Below, one piece after another: positions 35,938 to 43,650 of a stretch of DNA of 64,000 nt. The number at the start of each line of letters is the position of its first letter. Position 1 is the stretch's first letter. Both the position numbers and the translations under genes were made by a program. The notes beneath the pieces are model-generated. The model saw only the letters and a list, made by a program, of their open reading frames with translations. It ran no database searches and was not told the DNA's origin. The stretch lies in NCBI RefSeq assembly GCF_021165935.1, contig NZ_CP088953.1:2651501-2715500 (forward strand). Direction: 5' to 3'. This DNA is from Microbulbifer elongatus. Lineage in GTDB: Bacteria; Pseudomonadota; Gammaproteobacteria; Pseudomonadales; Cellvibrionaceae.

Positions 35938-36687
35938 CTAGGCGCTCAAGCCGCCATCAATAACCAGTGTCTGTCCGGTGATATAATCCGCGTGATCTGA
36001 CAACAGGAACAGTGTGGCTTTGGCCACTTCACTCACTTCGCCTACGCGTCTTGCGGGAATCAGTTTGGTGAGTTTCTTCATGGCCTGCTCATTCATCTGC
36101 TCGACCATGTCCGTTCGGATAAATCCCGGGGCGATACAGTTGACCTGTACACCAAAGCGCGCCATCTCGTGGCTCAGTGTTTTGGTCAGGCCTACCAGCC
36201 CCGCTTTGGAGGCAGAATAGTTTGCCTGTCCTGCGCTCGCCTGGAGGCCACTCACCGAGGAAATGAACAGCACTTTGGCACGATCCTGGTGAATCATCTG
36301 CTTCAGAGCGGCCTGGGTCATATAGGCGCTGCCTGACAGATTGGTGCCAATCACGCTATCCCAGTTTTCCGCAGGCATCGTCATAAATGCCTGATCGGCG
36401 GTGATGCCGGCATTGTTGACCAGCGCGTAGAGATTACCCTCCTGTGCTAACACATCTTCTACAAGGGCCTGGCATTGCGCCGCGTCAGATACATCTGCCT
36501 GTACGCCGCGACAGTGGCGACCTGCTTCGACATTACTGCCCTCAATATCACGTGCCAATGCCTCATTGCTCCGGTAGGTGAATATAACTTTTGCGCCACT
36601 TTGGCAGAGAGCGTCCACGATTCCTTTGCCAATCCCTCTTGTACCACCTGTGACGATGACCGTTTTATCTTTTAATGAGCTGTACAT
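35938..36687 (-). CDS. 3-oxoacyl-ACP reductase (FabG-like SDR)
   Basis: 249 residues. NADPH site TGGTRGIGKGI, NNAGITADQAF, catalytic Ser in FISSVSGLQASAG and YSASK (Tyr and Lys), C-terminal SDHADYITGQTLVIDGGLS. It reduces 3-oxoacyl-ACP. It lies 7 bases after the PqsE-like gene and 45 before the KS gene: same operon. Confidence 0.92.
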   Translation of the reverse strand: MYSSLKDKTVIVTGGTRGIGKGIVDALCQSGAKVIFTYRSNEALARDIEGSNVEAGRHCRGVQADVSDAAQCQALVEDVLAQEGNLYALVNNAGITADQAFMTMPAENWDSVIGTNLSGSAYMTQAALKQMIHQDRAKVLFISSVSGLQASAGQANYSASKAGLVGLTKTLSHEMARFGVQVNCIAPGFIRTDMVEQMNEQAMKKLTKLIPARRVGEVSEVAKATLFLLSDHADYITGQTLVIDGGLSA

Positions 36688-36694
36688 TGTTTTC

Positions 36695-37612
36695 TCACAT
36701 TAATGCTTTTAAGTCAGAATGTTTTCCGGATGAATTTAAAGGCAGGCGCAGGATCAGATCGACCATCCGCTCCATACTGCTTCGATGAAGCTTTCTTGGC
36801 ACAAATGGCGCGCTGACGCTATGCCACTGCTGGTGTAGCTGCTCGACGATCCCCTCCCTACAGTCAGCCGCTTGAATTTCCTGGATGCAACGCTGAGTGT
36901 GAACCAGACAATTCTGAATAAGGTTTTCATCACCCTCGGGTGAGAGAATTCCGTGATGCGCCGTCACTATCTCGCGGACCGGCAACTTACACAGCGCCCG
37001 GAGCGATTCCAGATAGGCTTCCGCATCGTCAAATATCAGCGGGCGCCAACATCTGGTTACAGGGTCGAGCTCGCCCAGGCAGTCACCAGTGAAGAGTCGC
37101 TGTCTTCTGGCATCGTAAAAGCAAGTGTGATCCGGCGAGTGCCCGGGTGTTGCCACAGCAGTAACCGTCAGATGGTTGCCAGCTACAAATGACGCACCGG
37201 GATCAATTGCTTTTACAGGAAGCTTATCCAGGCGCTGGCACGATCTCCCAATTTCCGGAGTGCCCAGGGTCGCATTCAATCGGTCAATGACATCTCGAGT
37301 TGACGCACTCTGCCAACTTTCGATGGTTGCCCGGCTAGCGACAATTTCGACATTCGGCATAAGTGGCGCGACATAGCAAAGCATCCCGCAATGGTCATAG
37401 TGCTTATGGGATATAAACCAGTAGCGAATTGCCTTGAGATCTATTCCACGTGCTTGCAGCTGCTCGATGAACAGATCACAGTCACGACTGATGCCTCCCT
37501 CAAATAAAGCGAACTCTCTGTCGTTGATTGGTGCAACGTAAACCGGAACATTGGCTGATCCCAGAACCAGCAGCTGCTCACATTCGTGGTCGTCGCGGAG
37601 TGGGATCTGCAT
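36695..37612 (-). CDS. pqsE: PqsE-like metallo-beta-lactamase-fold thioesterase
   Basis: 305 residues from ATG 37612 (a TTG at 37618 overlaps the pqsD stop). With the ATG start, FISHKHYDHCGML places His69, His71, Asp73 and His74 exactly as in Pseudomonas PqsE; ATPGHSPDHTCFYD (His158), RLFTGDCLGELDPV (Asp177) and VTAHHGIL complete the metal site. Other PqsE marks: FALFEGGISRD, RPLIFDDAEAYLESL. PqsE hydrolyses 2-aminobenzoylacetyl-CoA to the free acid used by PqsBC and in Pseudomonas also affects RhlR signalling. It follows the pqsD homologue, as in Pseudomonas. Confidence 0.9.
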   Translation of the reverse strand: MQIPLRDDHECEQLLVLGSANVPVYVAPINDREFALFEGGISRDCDLFIEQLQARGIDLKAIRYWFISHKHYDHCGMLCYVAPLMPNVEIVASRATIESWQSASTRDVIDRLNATLGTPEIGRSCQRLDKLPVKAIDPGASFVAGNHLTVTAVATPGHSPDHTCFYDARRQRLFTGDCLGELDPVTRCWRPLIFDDAEAYLESLRALCKLPVREIVTAHHGILSPEGDENLIQNCLVHTQRCIQEIQAADCREGIVEQLHQQWHSVSAPFVPRKLHRSSMERMVDLILRLPLNSSGKHSDLKALM

Positions 37613-37614
37613 GT

Positions 37615-38604
37615 TCAAGGCACTCGATACACCAGGCTTCCCCAGGTGGCGCCCGACCCATAGGCAAGACAGAGCACCGTCTGGCCAGATGAAAGGCGGT
37701 TCATGTTCAAAGCGAGAGTCGCCGGTAGGGACGCCGAGGCCATGTTGCCGAGCTTGTGTACTGTTACCAGGAATTTCTCTTTTGGGATGCGAAGTTCCTC
37801 GCGAACACAGTCGAGTATCCGGAGATTAGGCTGATGACATATCACGTAGTCGATGTCATCCAGTGTCAAATCATTGTGTTCGAGGGTTTCCTTTGCCAGC
37901 CGAATCAGGGTTCCGCTCGCGTGTTCGAACATTGGGCGTCCGTTCATGACGAACTCGGTTTCTCCTGCCTCGAATTGCTCTGGGGTCAGGAATCGCATAC
38001 CTGCGGATCCTGGGGCCTTCGTCATCAGCAGGTCGAAATAATTGCCGTCTGCGCCCAGCTGGCAATCCAGCATTCCCGATGCTGAATCGTCTGTTTTGCG
38101 AACAACCGCCGCTGCCGCACCATCTCCAAGAAGAATGGCAAGATTTCTTCCCCGATCGGAGCAGTCCATGCGCTTGGACAATACTTCACCGCAAATAATC
38201 AGGATGTTCTCGTACTTTTCATTGTTGAGGAGTGCATCAGCCAGCTCGAGGCCGTAAACGAAACCACTGCACTGGGCGCGCAGATCCATGGCCGGCACAC
38301 AGTCCAGTCCCAGCTTCCGCTGGATCAAGCAGGCCTGAGATGGGTCGTGGTGGTCTGGCGACAGTGTGTTGACCAGCAGAAAGTCGATCTCCGACGGGCC
38401 GATTCCAGCATTTTCCATTGCCTGTATTGCGGCGGGAATCATTAAGTCGCTACATGCTTGACCGCTTGCCGCGTGATGTCGATAAATGACACCAGTGCGT
38501 TCGATAATGAACTCCTCTGACGTATTCATCATATTGACGAGGTCCGCATTCGACACGCACCGATCGGGTATTGTGCAACCCATTCCCGCTATCTCTAAAG
38601 CCAT
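37615..38604 (-). CDS. pqsD: PqsD-like KAS III (anthraniloyl-CoA:malonyl-CoA condensing enzyme)
   Basis: 329 residues. Triad Cys112 (MDLRAQCSGFVYG), His256 (YVICHQPNLRILD) and Asn286 (HKLGNMASAS) match PqsD (Cys112, His257, Asn287). Long shared stretches, recalled from PqsD, include LLVNTLSPDHHDPSQACLIQ, CGEVLSKRMDCSDRGRNL and LGADGNYFDLLMT. PqsD condenses anthraniloyl-CoA with malonyl-CoA to 2-aminobenzoylacetyl-CoA. It lies directly before pqsE as in the Pseudomonas operon, but is separated from the pqsABC homologues by four inserted genes (ACP, CrtI-like, AurF-like, SCP2). Confidence 0.92.
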   Translation of the reverse strand: MALEIAGMGCTIPDRCVSNADLVNMMNTSEEFIIERTGVIYRHHAASGQACSDLMIPAAIQAMENAGIGPSEIDFLLVNTLSPDHHDPSQACLIQRKLGLDCVPAMDLRAQCSGFVYGLELADALLNNEKYENILIICGEVLSKRMDCSDRGRNLAILLGDGAAAAVVRKTDDSASGMLDCQLGADGNYFDLLMTKAPGSAGMRFLTPEQFEAGETEFVMNGRPMFEHASGTLIRLAKETLEHNDLTLDDIDYVICHQPNLRILDCVREELRIPKEKFLVTVHKLGNMASASLPATLALNMNRLSSGQTVLCLAYGSGATWGSLVYRVP

Positions 38605-38624
38605 GAGATTTTCCGCTGCCTCAA

Positions 38625-38954
38625 TTATTTGAAAATATTGTCCATTTTACTGGCGAGATAGATATTGCCCTTCACCAGCAGTTTACGGGTCAATATCGCT
38701 GTCATTCCTTTCAATTCGTTATTTACAAGCCGCAGATAGGAGTGCTCGTCAGTCTCAAAAGTGACATCCGGGTTTTCTTTGCGGCCATCAAGAATGGAGA
38801 AAGCACCATTGTTGACATGGATACAGAACTCTTTGCCATTTTCGCCGTTGATAATCCATTGATACTTTGCATCCACGCCTTTGCTTGCGTCGGGTTGGAA
38901 GCGCGCATCCATAGAGTGGATGACTTCTTCGATCGAATTTAGCCGTTGAGACAT
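38625..38954 (-). CDS. SCP2 sterol-carrier domain protein
   Basis: 109 residues; start shares one base with the stop of the diiron enzyme gene (TGATG). SCP2 fold: KYQWIINGENGKEFCIHVNN, NPDVTFETDEHSYLRLVNNE, ILTRKLLVKGNIYLA. Such single domains bind hydrophobic ligands and may hold or shuttle the lipidic intermediate or product between enzymes here. Confidence 0.82.
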   Translation of the reverse strand: MSQRLNSIEEVIHSMDARFQPDASKGVDAKYQWIINGENGKEFCIHVNNGAFSILDGRKENPDVTFETDEHSYLRLVNNELKGMTAILTRKLLVKGNIYLASKMDNIFK

Positions 38955-39928
38955 CAGTGTTGACCCTTTGCTAATGCTTTATTGATAACGCGCTCGAAAC
39001 CTTGCATCACCCAGATATCGTGGTAGTCCGGATGGTAGATACCAGACTTCACAAAGTAGTGAATAGAGGGCATGACGAGTTGATCATTTAACTGCTGTCG
39101 GTGCTCAGAACAGAGAATGACATCGAGCAGGCGTTCGTGGTCCTGGAAAGCCGGGTCCTGAAATCCGATCTTCTCAAAGCAGTCGATATTGGTGATACCT
39201 TGATCAACCAGCTGGCGAAGATAGACCGCGGTTAACTCCTGAGCTTGCTGTTTGAAGGTGGGGTCACTGTCGATCAGGTTCTGAATCATCTGTTGACCCC
39301 ACTTGATGTGCCGCATCTCTTCTTTCCAGTGGGCCTGTACTACGGCCTTTGCCATGGGGTGCACATAATCGGCATCAACGTCAAGCCGCTGGTATTCATC
39401 AGCAATCCATTCGATGACCATGGTCAGGAAAACCGCCATCAGGGGGTATTGGCCAGTACCGGCGTTATCGTCGTAAAAGGTTCTGAGAAAGTCCGGCATC
39501 GGGTATATATCGCTGCCGTAATACCGAATGGCTTTCTTGAAAACGAGGGTGTGGACCAGCTCTTCCTTGATGAAGTGCTTCATATAGTCTCTTACCAGCG
39601 GAAGATCATCGAAGGCTCCGTTGTTGAGTTCCTTCATGTAGTACTCGACAACAAGGGATTCCAGGTGCACAAAGGCAGACCACCAGGTGATCATCTCTTC
39701 TTGAGACAGTTTCTGGATCTCCTCCGGTGTGGCTTTGTCCCAGAACTCTGTGCCATAAATGGAAATGCGCTCCTTTTTCTTCAGATAGGGCGGCTCCAGA
39801 ACTTCCAGGTTCCATGGATGATCGTGAAGGGTGCTCATGGACTTTTTTTCTGAGGACAGAATGAGCCGCTCAGTGACTTTGTTGATGCGGTCAATATTGG
39901 ATTGGTCTACGGTAGCCTGCTGAGACAT
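38954..39928 (-). CDS. AurF-like diiron oxygenase
   Basis: 324 residues from ATG 39928, which has AAGGAG upstream and lies 4 bases after the CrtI-like stop; the longer frame is not real. A ferritin-like helical bundle with ligands in the AurF pattern: Glu in FVHLESLVVEY, Glu123-x2-His126 in KEELVHTL, Glu in VIEWIADEY, and His200-x3-Glu204-x2-His207 in AHWKEEMRH, the same H-x3-E-x2-H spacing as AurF. AurF turns p-aminobenzoate into the hydroxylamine and nitro forms. In a PQS-type cluster it could oxidise the aniline nitrogen, the job of PqsL in Pseudomonas. Substrate is inferred. Confidence 0.78.
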   Translation of the reverse strand: MSQQATVDQSNIDRINKVTERLILSSEKKSMSTLHDHPWNLEVLEPPYLKKKERISIYGTEFWDKATPEEIQKLSQEEMITWWSAFVHLESLVVEYYMKELNNGAFDDLPLVRDYMKHFIKEELVHTLVFKKAIRYYGSDIYPMPDFLRTFYDDNAGTGQYPLMAVFLTMVIEWIADEYQRLDVDADYVHPMAKAVVQAHWKEEMRHIKWGQQMIQNLIDSDPTFKQQAQELTAVYLRQLVDQGITNIDCFEKIGFQDPAFQDHERLLDVILCSEHRQQLNDQLVMPSIHYFVKSGIYHPDYHDIWVMQGFERVINKALAKGQH

Positions 39929-39932
39929 GACG

Positions 39933-41429
39933 TTATGCTCCTTCTGCAACTTGCTGGCGATTTCGGATGGTGGCTGCGGTGAACCCCAGGCACATGGCGG
40001 GTTCATAACCGGCACCATTTATCCAGGTGCCAACGAATTGAAGTCCCTGAAATGGTGGTTTTTGCAGGAATCGAACGTTTCTCTTCGGGATTGGCTTGTA
40101 CCCGAACGACGATCCCCCGTATGAGTTGGTAAACTTCTTACTGGTTCTGGGTGTCGATACATCGAAGTACCGGATGTGCTTTTTGATATCCGGAAAATGT
40201 GACGCAAATCGGTCGATAAGAAGCTGGGCAATGGCGATTTTTCTTCGTTTATAGGACTGTCGGTCCAGCTCGAACCAGTCCGACTGATGATCTAACACCT
40301 CCAGTTGAATGACATTTCCGTATGTGCTGTCCAGAACCGAGTAATTCGATACCGAAAGTGGCCAGTGCTGGTATCTCTCATCTGATGCAGAGAGACCGTC
40401 GGCACAGTCCAGATATTGCGTCGATGCGAACAGGTAGTCATCTTTCGTGATACCAATCTCGCTTGGTGCTCGGTCAAGCCCCAGATACACGATGAACGCA
40501 CCCAGCCCAAACTCCAGAGATTCGAGCTTCCCGGTGAAGCTGTCTAGCGCCGGGCTCGGAGGCGTAAGGTTGGGTATCTGGTGGGGGCAGCCGGTAAACA
40601 CCGTATGCTCCGCGGTAATATCGTACCGTCTGGATAGGCAGCCTGTGACAGTGTCACCGTCTGTTTTGAGCGAACTCACTTCTTCACGTACGATCAGTTC
40701 GCCGCCTCGGCGTACAAACTCGTCAGCAAGCGTGTCAGAAAGTGCCTGTGATGAGCCTCTCACATACCGCTTCTCGGTGAAAAAGAAGGTGTAGGCAAAG
40801 TGCAGGAAGTAGAGCGCATCTACTTCATAAGCCTCAACCCCGAGGTTGATGGCGATCGCGCAGAAAAGGGTGATCAGCTCACGGTTTCGAAACAGTGTGC
40901 AGAGATAGTCATAGGTAGTGATGCGGCTCAATTGCCTTCCGCGTACAATCTCTTCAAAGCTGAGCTCGTATTCCCCCAATGCCAGCCGTGCAATCATATA
41001 GTTTTGATAGCCACAACCCTTGATATCCGCGATGAATCGGTGAATTGACTCCCTTTCGTCAGGGAATTCACGCAGTAATTGCGCAACGAACTCATCCGGT
41101 TTCGCCGAGATCCGAAGATTGCGCTTCCCGATGAAGATGTTCGTCAGGTGTTCATAGGTCTCGAACTCGACCAGATTGAGTAATCCTGCGCGACCCAATG
41201 CATTTTCCAGGTTTCCGCTCTCGCCGAATCCAGTGATCTTATGTAGGCTGCAGTCGAAAATGTACTCGCCCTTGCGCGCAAAGTTGGTGGCGTAGCCACC
41301 AACTTTGGTGTGTTTATCGATGACGACAACGCGCTTTCCGGCGGCAGCGGCTACGTTTCCGTAGACCAAGCCGGTAAGTCCTGCACCAACGACAAGCTCG
41401 TCAGCAAATATTTTCGCTCGTTCCTTCAT
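39933..41429 (-). CDS. CrtI/phytoene desaturase-like FAD oxidoreductase
   Basis: 498 residues; ATG 41429 preferred, TTG 41447 overlapping the ACP stop is the alternative. FAD site ELVVGAGLTGLVYGNVAAAA, VVVIDKHTKVGGYATNF, a middle RYVRGSSQALSDTLADEF (CrtI G-G-S motif region) and the C-terminal GLQFVGTWINGAGYEPAMCL flavin-binding end. Relatives desaturate or isomerise polyenes or saturate double bonds. Between the ACP and the diiron gene it may adjust the double bonds of the acyl side chain. No carotenoid genes are near. Confidence 0.82.
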   Translation of the reverse strand: MKERAKIFADELVVGAGLTGLVYGNVAAAAGKRVVVIDKHTKVGGYATNFARKGEYIFDCSLHKITGFGESGNLENALGRAGLLNLVEFETYEHLTNIFIGKRNLRISAKPDEFVAQLLREFPDERESIHRFIADIKGCGYQNYMIARLALGEYELSFEEIVRGRQLSRITTYDYLCTLFRNRELITLFCAIAINLGVEAYEVDALYFLHFAYTFFFTEKRYVRGSSQALSDTLADEFVRRGGELIVREEVSSLKTDGDTVTGCLSRRYDITAEHTVFTGCPHQIPNLTPPSPALDSFTGKLESLEFGLGAFIVYLGLDRAPSEIGITKDDYLFASTQYLDCADGLSASDERYQHWPLSVSNYSVLDSTYGNVIQLEVLDHQSDWFELDRQSYKRRKIAIAQLLIDRFASHFPDIKKHIRYFDVSTPRTSKKFTNSYGGSSFGYKPIPKRNVRFLQKPPFQGLQFVGTWINGAGYEPAMCLGFTAATIRNRQQVAEGA

Positions 41430-41443
41430 TGAATGAATCTCAA

Positions 41444-41698
41444 TCAAGCCGTCGCGGTTTCTTTTTCTTCAATCAGTTCATTGATCAAGTCGGCAATGGC
41501 CTGGATGGTTACCATTTCCTCGTAGCGAGAAGGTGGCACCTTCACCTTGTATTTTTTCTCCAGCCCAACCGTGATCTCCAGGCCGGCAAGAGAGTCGAGA
41601 CCTACTTCTTCCAGGTTGTCCTGAAGCCCGATTTCCATATCCTCAAGTTCGCCGGCTTCGATTGCGAGGCTTCGAATTGTCTCGATAAGATTATCCAT
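41444..41698 (-). CDS. Acyl carrier protein
   Basis: 84 residues, acidic, three-helix. NLEEVGLDSLAGLEITVGLE holds the phosphopantetheine Ser in DSL. It would carry the growing acyl chain for KS/CLF, ketoreductase and dehydratase. It lies between the PqsC-like gene and the CrtI-like gene; Pseudomonas pqs operons have no dedicated ACP. Confidence 0.9.
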   Translation of the reverse strand: MDNLIETIRSLAIEAGELEDMEIGLQDNLEEVGLDSLAGLEITVGLEKKYKVKVPPSRYEEMVTIQAIADLINELIEEKETATA

Positions 41699-41752
41699 AA
41701 TGTCACCTGTTGTGAGAAAGTTTGGGGAGGTCCCCGGTTAAGTTTCTGATCT

Positions 41753-42796
41753 TCAGCAAATTACCATGTCGCCGATTCGCCAAACCTGTGCCGCAAACCC
41801 CCATCCAGTTGCGGCGCCAGCCATCACAATGTTGTCGCCTTTTTGAATGCGACCCTGCTTTAATGACTGGTGGAGAGTGTATGGAATAGAGGCCGACACC
41901 ATGACGCCCGCTTTGTACATGGTGGTGAGGTATTTTTCCTCGGGGCAGTCAACTCCGGTTGCCCATGCGTGGACGAGCAGGGGGGAGGGTTGGTGGAATA
42001 CGAACTCACCGATATCGCTGCTTTGCAGACCCGCTTTCTTCAGGGCTCGGTGCACTGCGATCGGTACGTTTTGCGGAACAAATTCCTGCATCTGCTTCTG
42101 GCCGTCTTCATCCAGGCTGAAGTAGAGTTTGGTTCTATGGCTTTCACTGTCACCGGAAGGTGCACGCCATTTTCCGGTGGCGATCGAGTAATGCGTGGCG
42201 TTGCTATGTTGTGCGCTGGCCAGTAATTCACCTTCATCTGTGCTGGCGGTGAGCAGGGCCGCCGCGCATCCATCCGAGAATATCGTGGAGCTTCGGTCGG
42301 TGTAATCCATCATGTTGGAGATGTATTCACAGCAAAGTACAACGGCGTTTCGAACCTTTCCCTGTTCGATATACGAGGCGGCCAGTTTTTGCCCCAGTAG
42401 AAAGCTCGCACACTCCATCTGAATATCGAAGTGCATGGCATTGATCAGTCCCGCCTCCTCGCGCAAGACCCGGCTTAACCTGGGGTAGAGCCGAGGCTGA
42501 TTGGTACCTTTTACGCTGCCAATATTGGTCAGAACCGGGCAGGATGCAGCGCAGATAACGAGGTCAACATCTGCCGGCTTCAAACTATTGGCCTTTAGAA
42601 GGCGGTCGAGCACCGTAAGAGAAACGCGCAATTCATCTTCACCGAGGTCAGGACTAAAGTAACCCCGCTCGTCGATTCCCCAGAAACGCCACCACCGCTG
42701 TGACATTTCTGGCAGGTGGCCAAATATCGGGTCCGTATTTTTAAACTTTCGGGCAGGCAGCTGACTCGTGATTGATGCAATTTTCGCTTTGATCAT
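41753..42796 (-). CDS. pqsC: PqsC-like KAS III subunit (catalytic)
   Basis: 347 residues (PqsC is 348). Cys129 in FDIQMECASFLLGQ and His268 in EFVFHQPSPLLV form the Cys-His dyad of PqsC (Cys129, His269), and the usual KAS III Asn is missing (KAGVMVSASIPYTL). Shared landmarks: WWRFWGIDERGYF, CCEYISNMMDYTDRSST, VMAGAATGWGFAAQVW. PqsC takes a fatty acyl group onto Cys129 and condenses it with 2-aminobenzoylacetate to 2-alkyl-4-quinolone, as a heterodimer with PqsB. Overlaps the pqsB homologue by ATGA. Confidence 0.93.
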   Translation of the reverse strand: MIKAKIASITSQLPARKFKNTDPIFGHLPEMSQRWWRFWGIDERGYFSPDLGEDELRVSLTVLDRLLKANSLKPADVDLVICAASCPVLTNIGSVKGTNQPRLYPRLSRVLREEAGLINAMHFDIQMECASFLLGQKLAASYIEQGKVRNAVVLCCEYISNMMDYTDRSSTIFSDGCAAALLTASTDEGELLASAQHSNATHYSIATGKWRAPSGDSESHRTKLYFSLDEDGQKQMQEFVPQNVPIAVHRALKKAGLQSSDIGEFVFHQPSPLLVHAWATGVDCPEEKYLTTMYKAGVMVSASIPYTLHQSLKQGRIQKGDNIVMAGAATGWGFAAQVWRIGDMVIC

Positions 42797-43650
42797 GCTT
42801 TTTCTCCTTCCACGGTCACAGTCACGAAGTCAATCGCGGATGCGAATGGATCAAAAGAGTAAACGCCGATTTTTCCCGCGGCTCTGGGTTGGCTGCTTTT
42901 CACCCACTGAAAGAGCGTGAATGGTCCAGCATTCAGTTGATCTTCTGTCTTCTCATTAAGCCAGGACTCGACAACCGGAGTATCGTAGGCCGCTGAGTTC
43001 CGCGCGTGTGCTGCGGCACAAGTTGCTGCGATGTCACTATAGAGTTCGGGCTGAAAGGTAAGGTTGAAGCGACCTTTCCTGTCGTCCGCCGACTTGATGT
43101 CCGTATTAAGGTCAATGCTCAGGGGGGCGATCGCCTTTTCGAGCGCGTAGGTTGCGGTAGCCTGTGCGGGATCCGCTTCGAGTAACGCTACAGCGACACC
43201 GTCAGAGCTGATAAAACCGCTTCTCTGGTCTTGCTCAAAAGACTGGTTCTGGTCGTATCGGATCAGCAGAATGTTGCGGTACGACTCGGCAATAGCGAGG
43301 GTGTTGATGATTGACAGTGCTTTTGCCAGGCTGGACTCCATCAGGTCAAACACGAACGCCTTGCTCGCACCGATCGCGCCCTGAAAGGGATGGCCGATCT
43401 TCGGGCCCATGATGCTGGTGTCGTGCACCAGATGATCAGGAGCCAGCGAGAGCGAAACAATCAGATCGATCTCTTCAGGATTAATCTGGTGATTTTCCAG
43501 CAGCCCGATCGCCATTGGTTTCAGGTAGTCGATACCTACCGTTCCGTTTTCGAACTTTGCGTAGCGAATCGAATAACGTTCCTGAGCGTAAGTAGGCTTC
43601 TCACTCACGACAGTTTCAGGCAGATAGCAATCAGCATCGATTATGCGCAT
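42793..43650 (-). CDS. pqsB: PqsB-like non-catalytic KAS III subunit
   Basis: 285 residues (PqsB is 283). KAS III fold without catalytic residues: the Cys position is Ser in VFDLMESSLAKAL, the same replacement as in PqsB (DLTDSSLARAL). Other matches: IDLIVSLSLAPDHLV, IMGPKIGHPFQGAIGA, PLSIDLNTDIKSADDRKG, ISSDGVAVALL. It is the structural partner of PqsC. It overlaps the pqsA homologue by 10 bases and pqsC by 4, so subunit ratio is probably set by coupling. Confidence 0.92.
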   Translation of the reverse strand: MRIIDADCYLPETVVSEKPTYAQERYSIRYAKFENGTVGIDYLKPMAIGLLENHQINPEEIDLIVSLSLAPDHLVHDTSIMGPKIGHPFQGAIGASKAFVFDLMESSLAKALSIINTLAIAESYRNILLIRYDQNQSFEQDQRSGFISSDGVAVALLEADPAQATATYALEKAIAPLSIDLNTDIKSADDRKGRFNLTFQPELYSDIAATCAAAHARNSAAYDTPVVESWLNEKTEDQLNAGPFTLFQWVKSSQPRAAGKIGVYSFDPFASAIDFVTVTVEGEKA

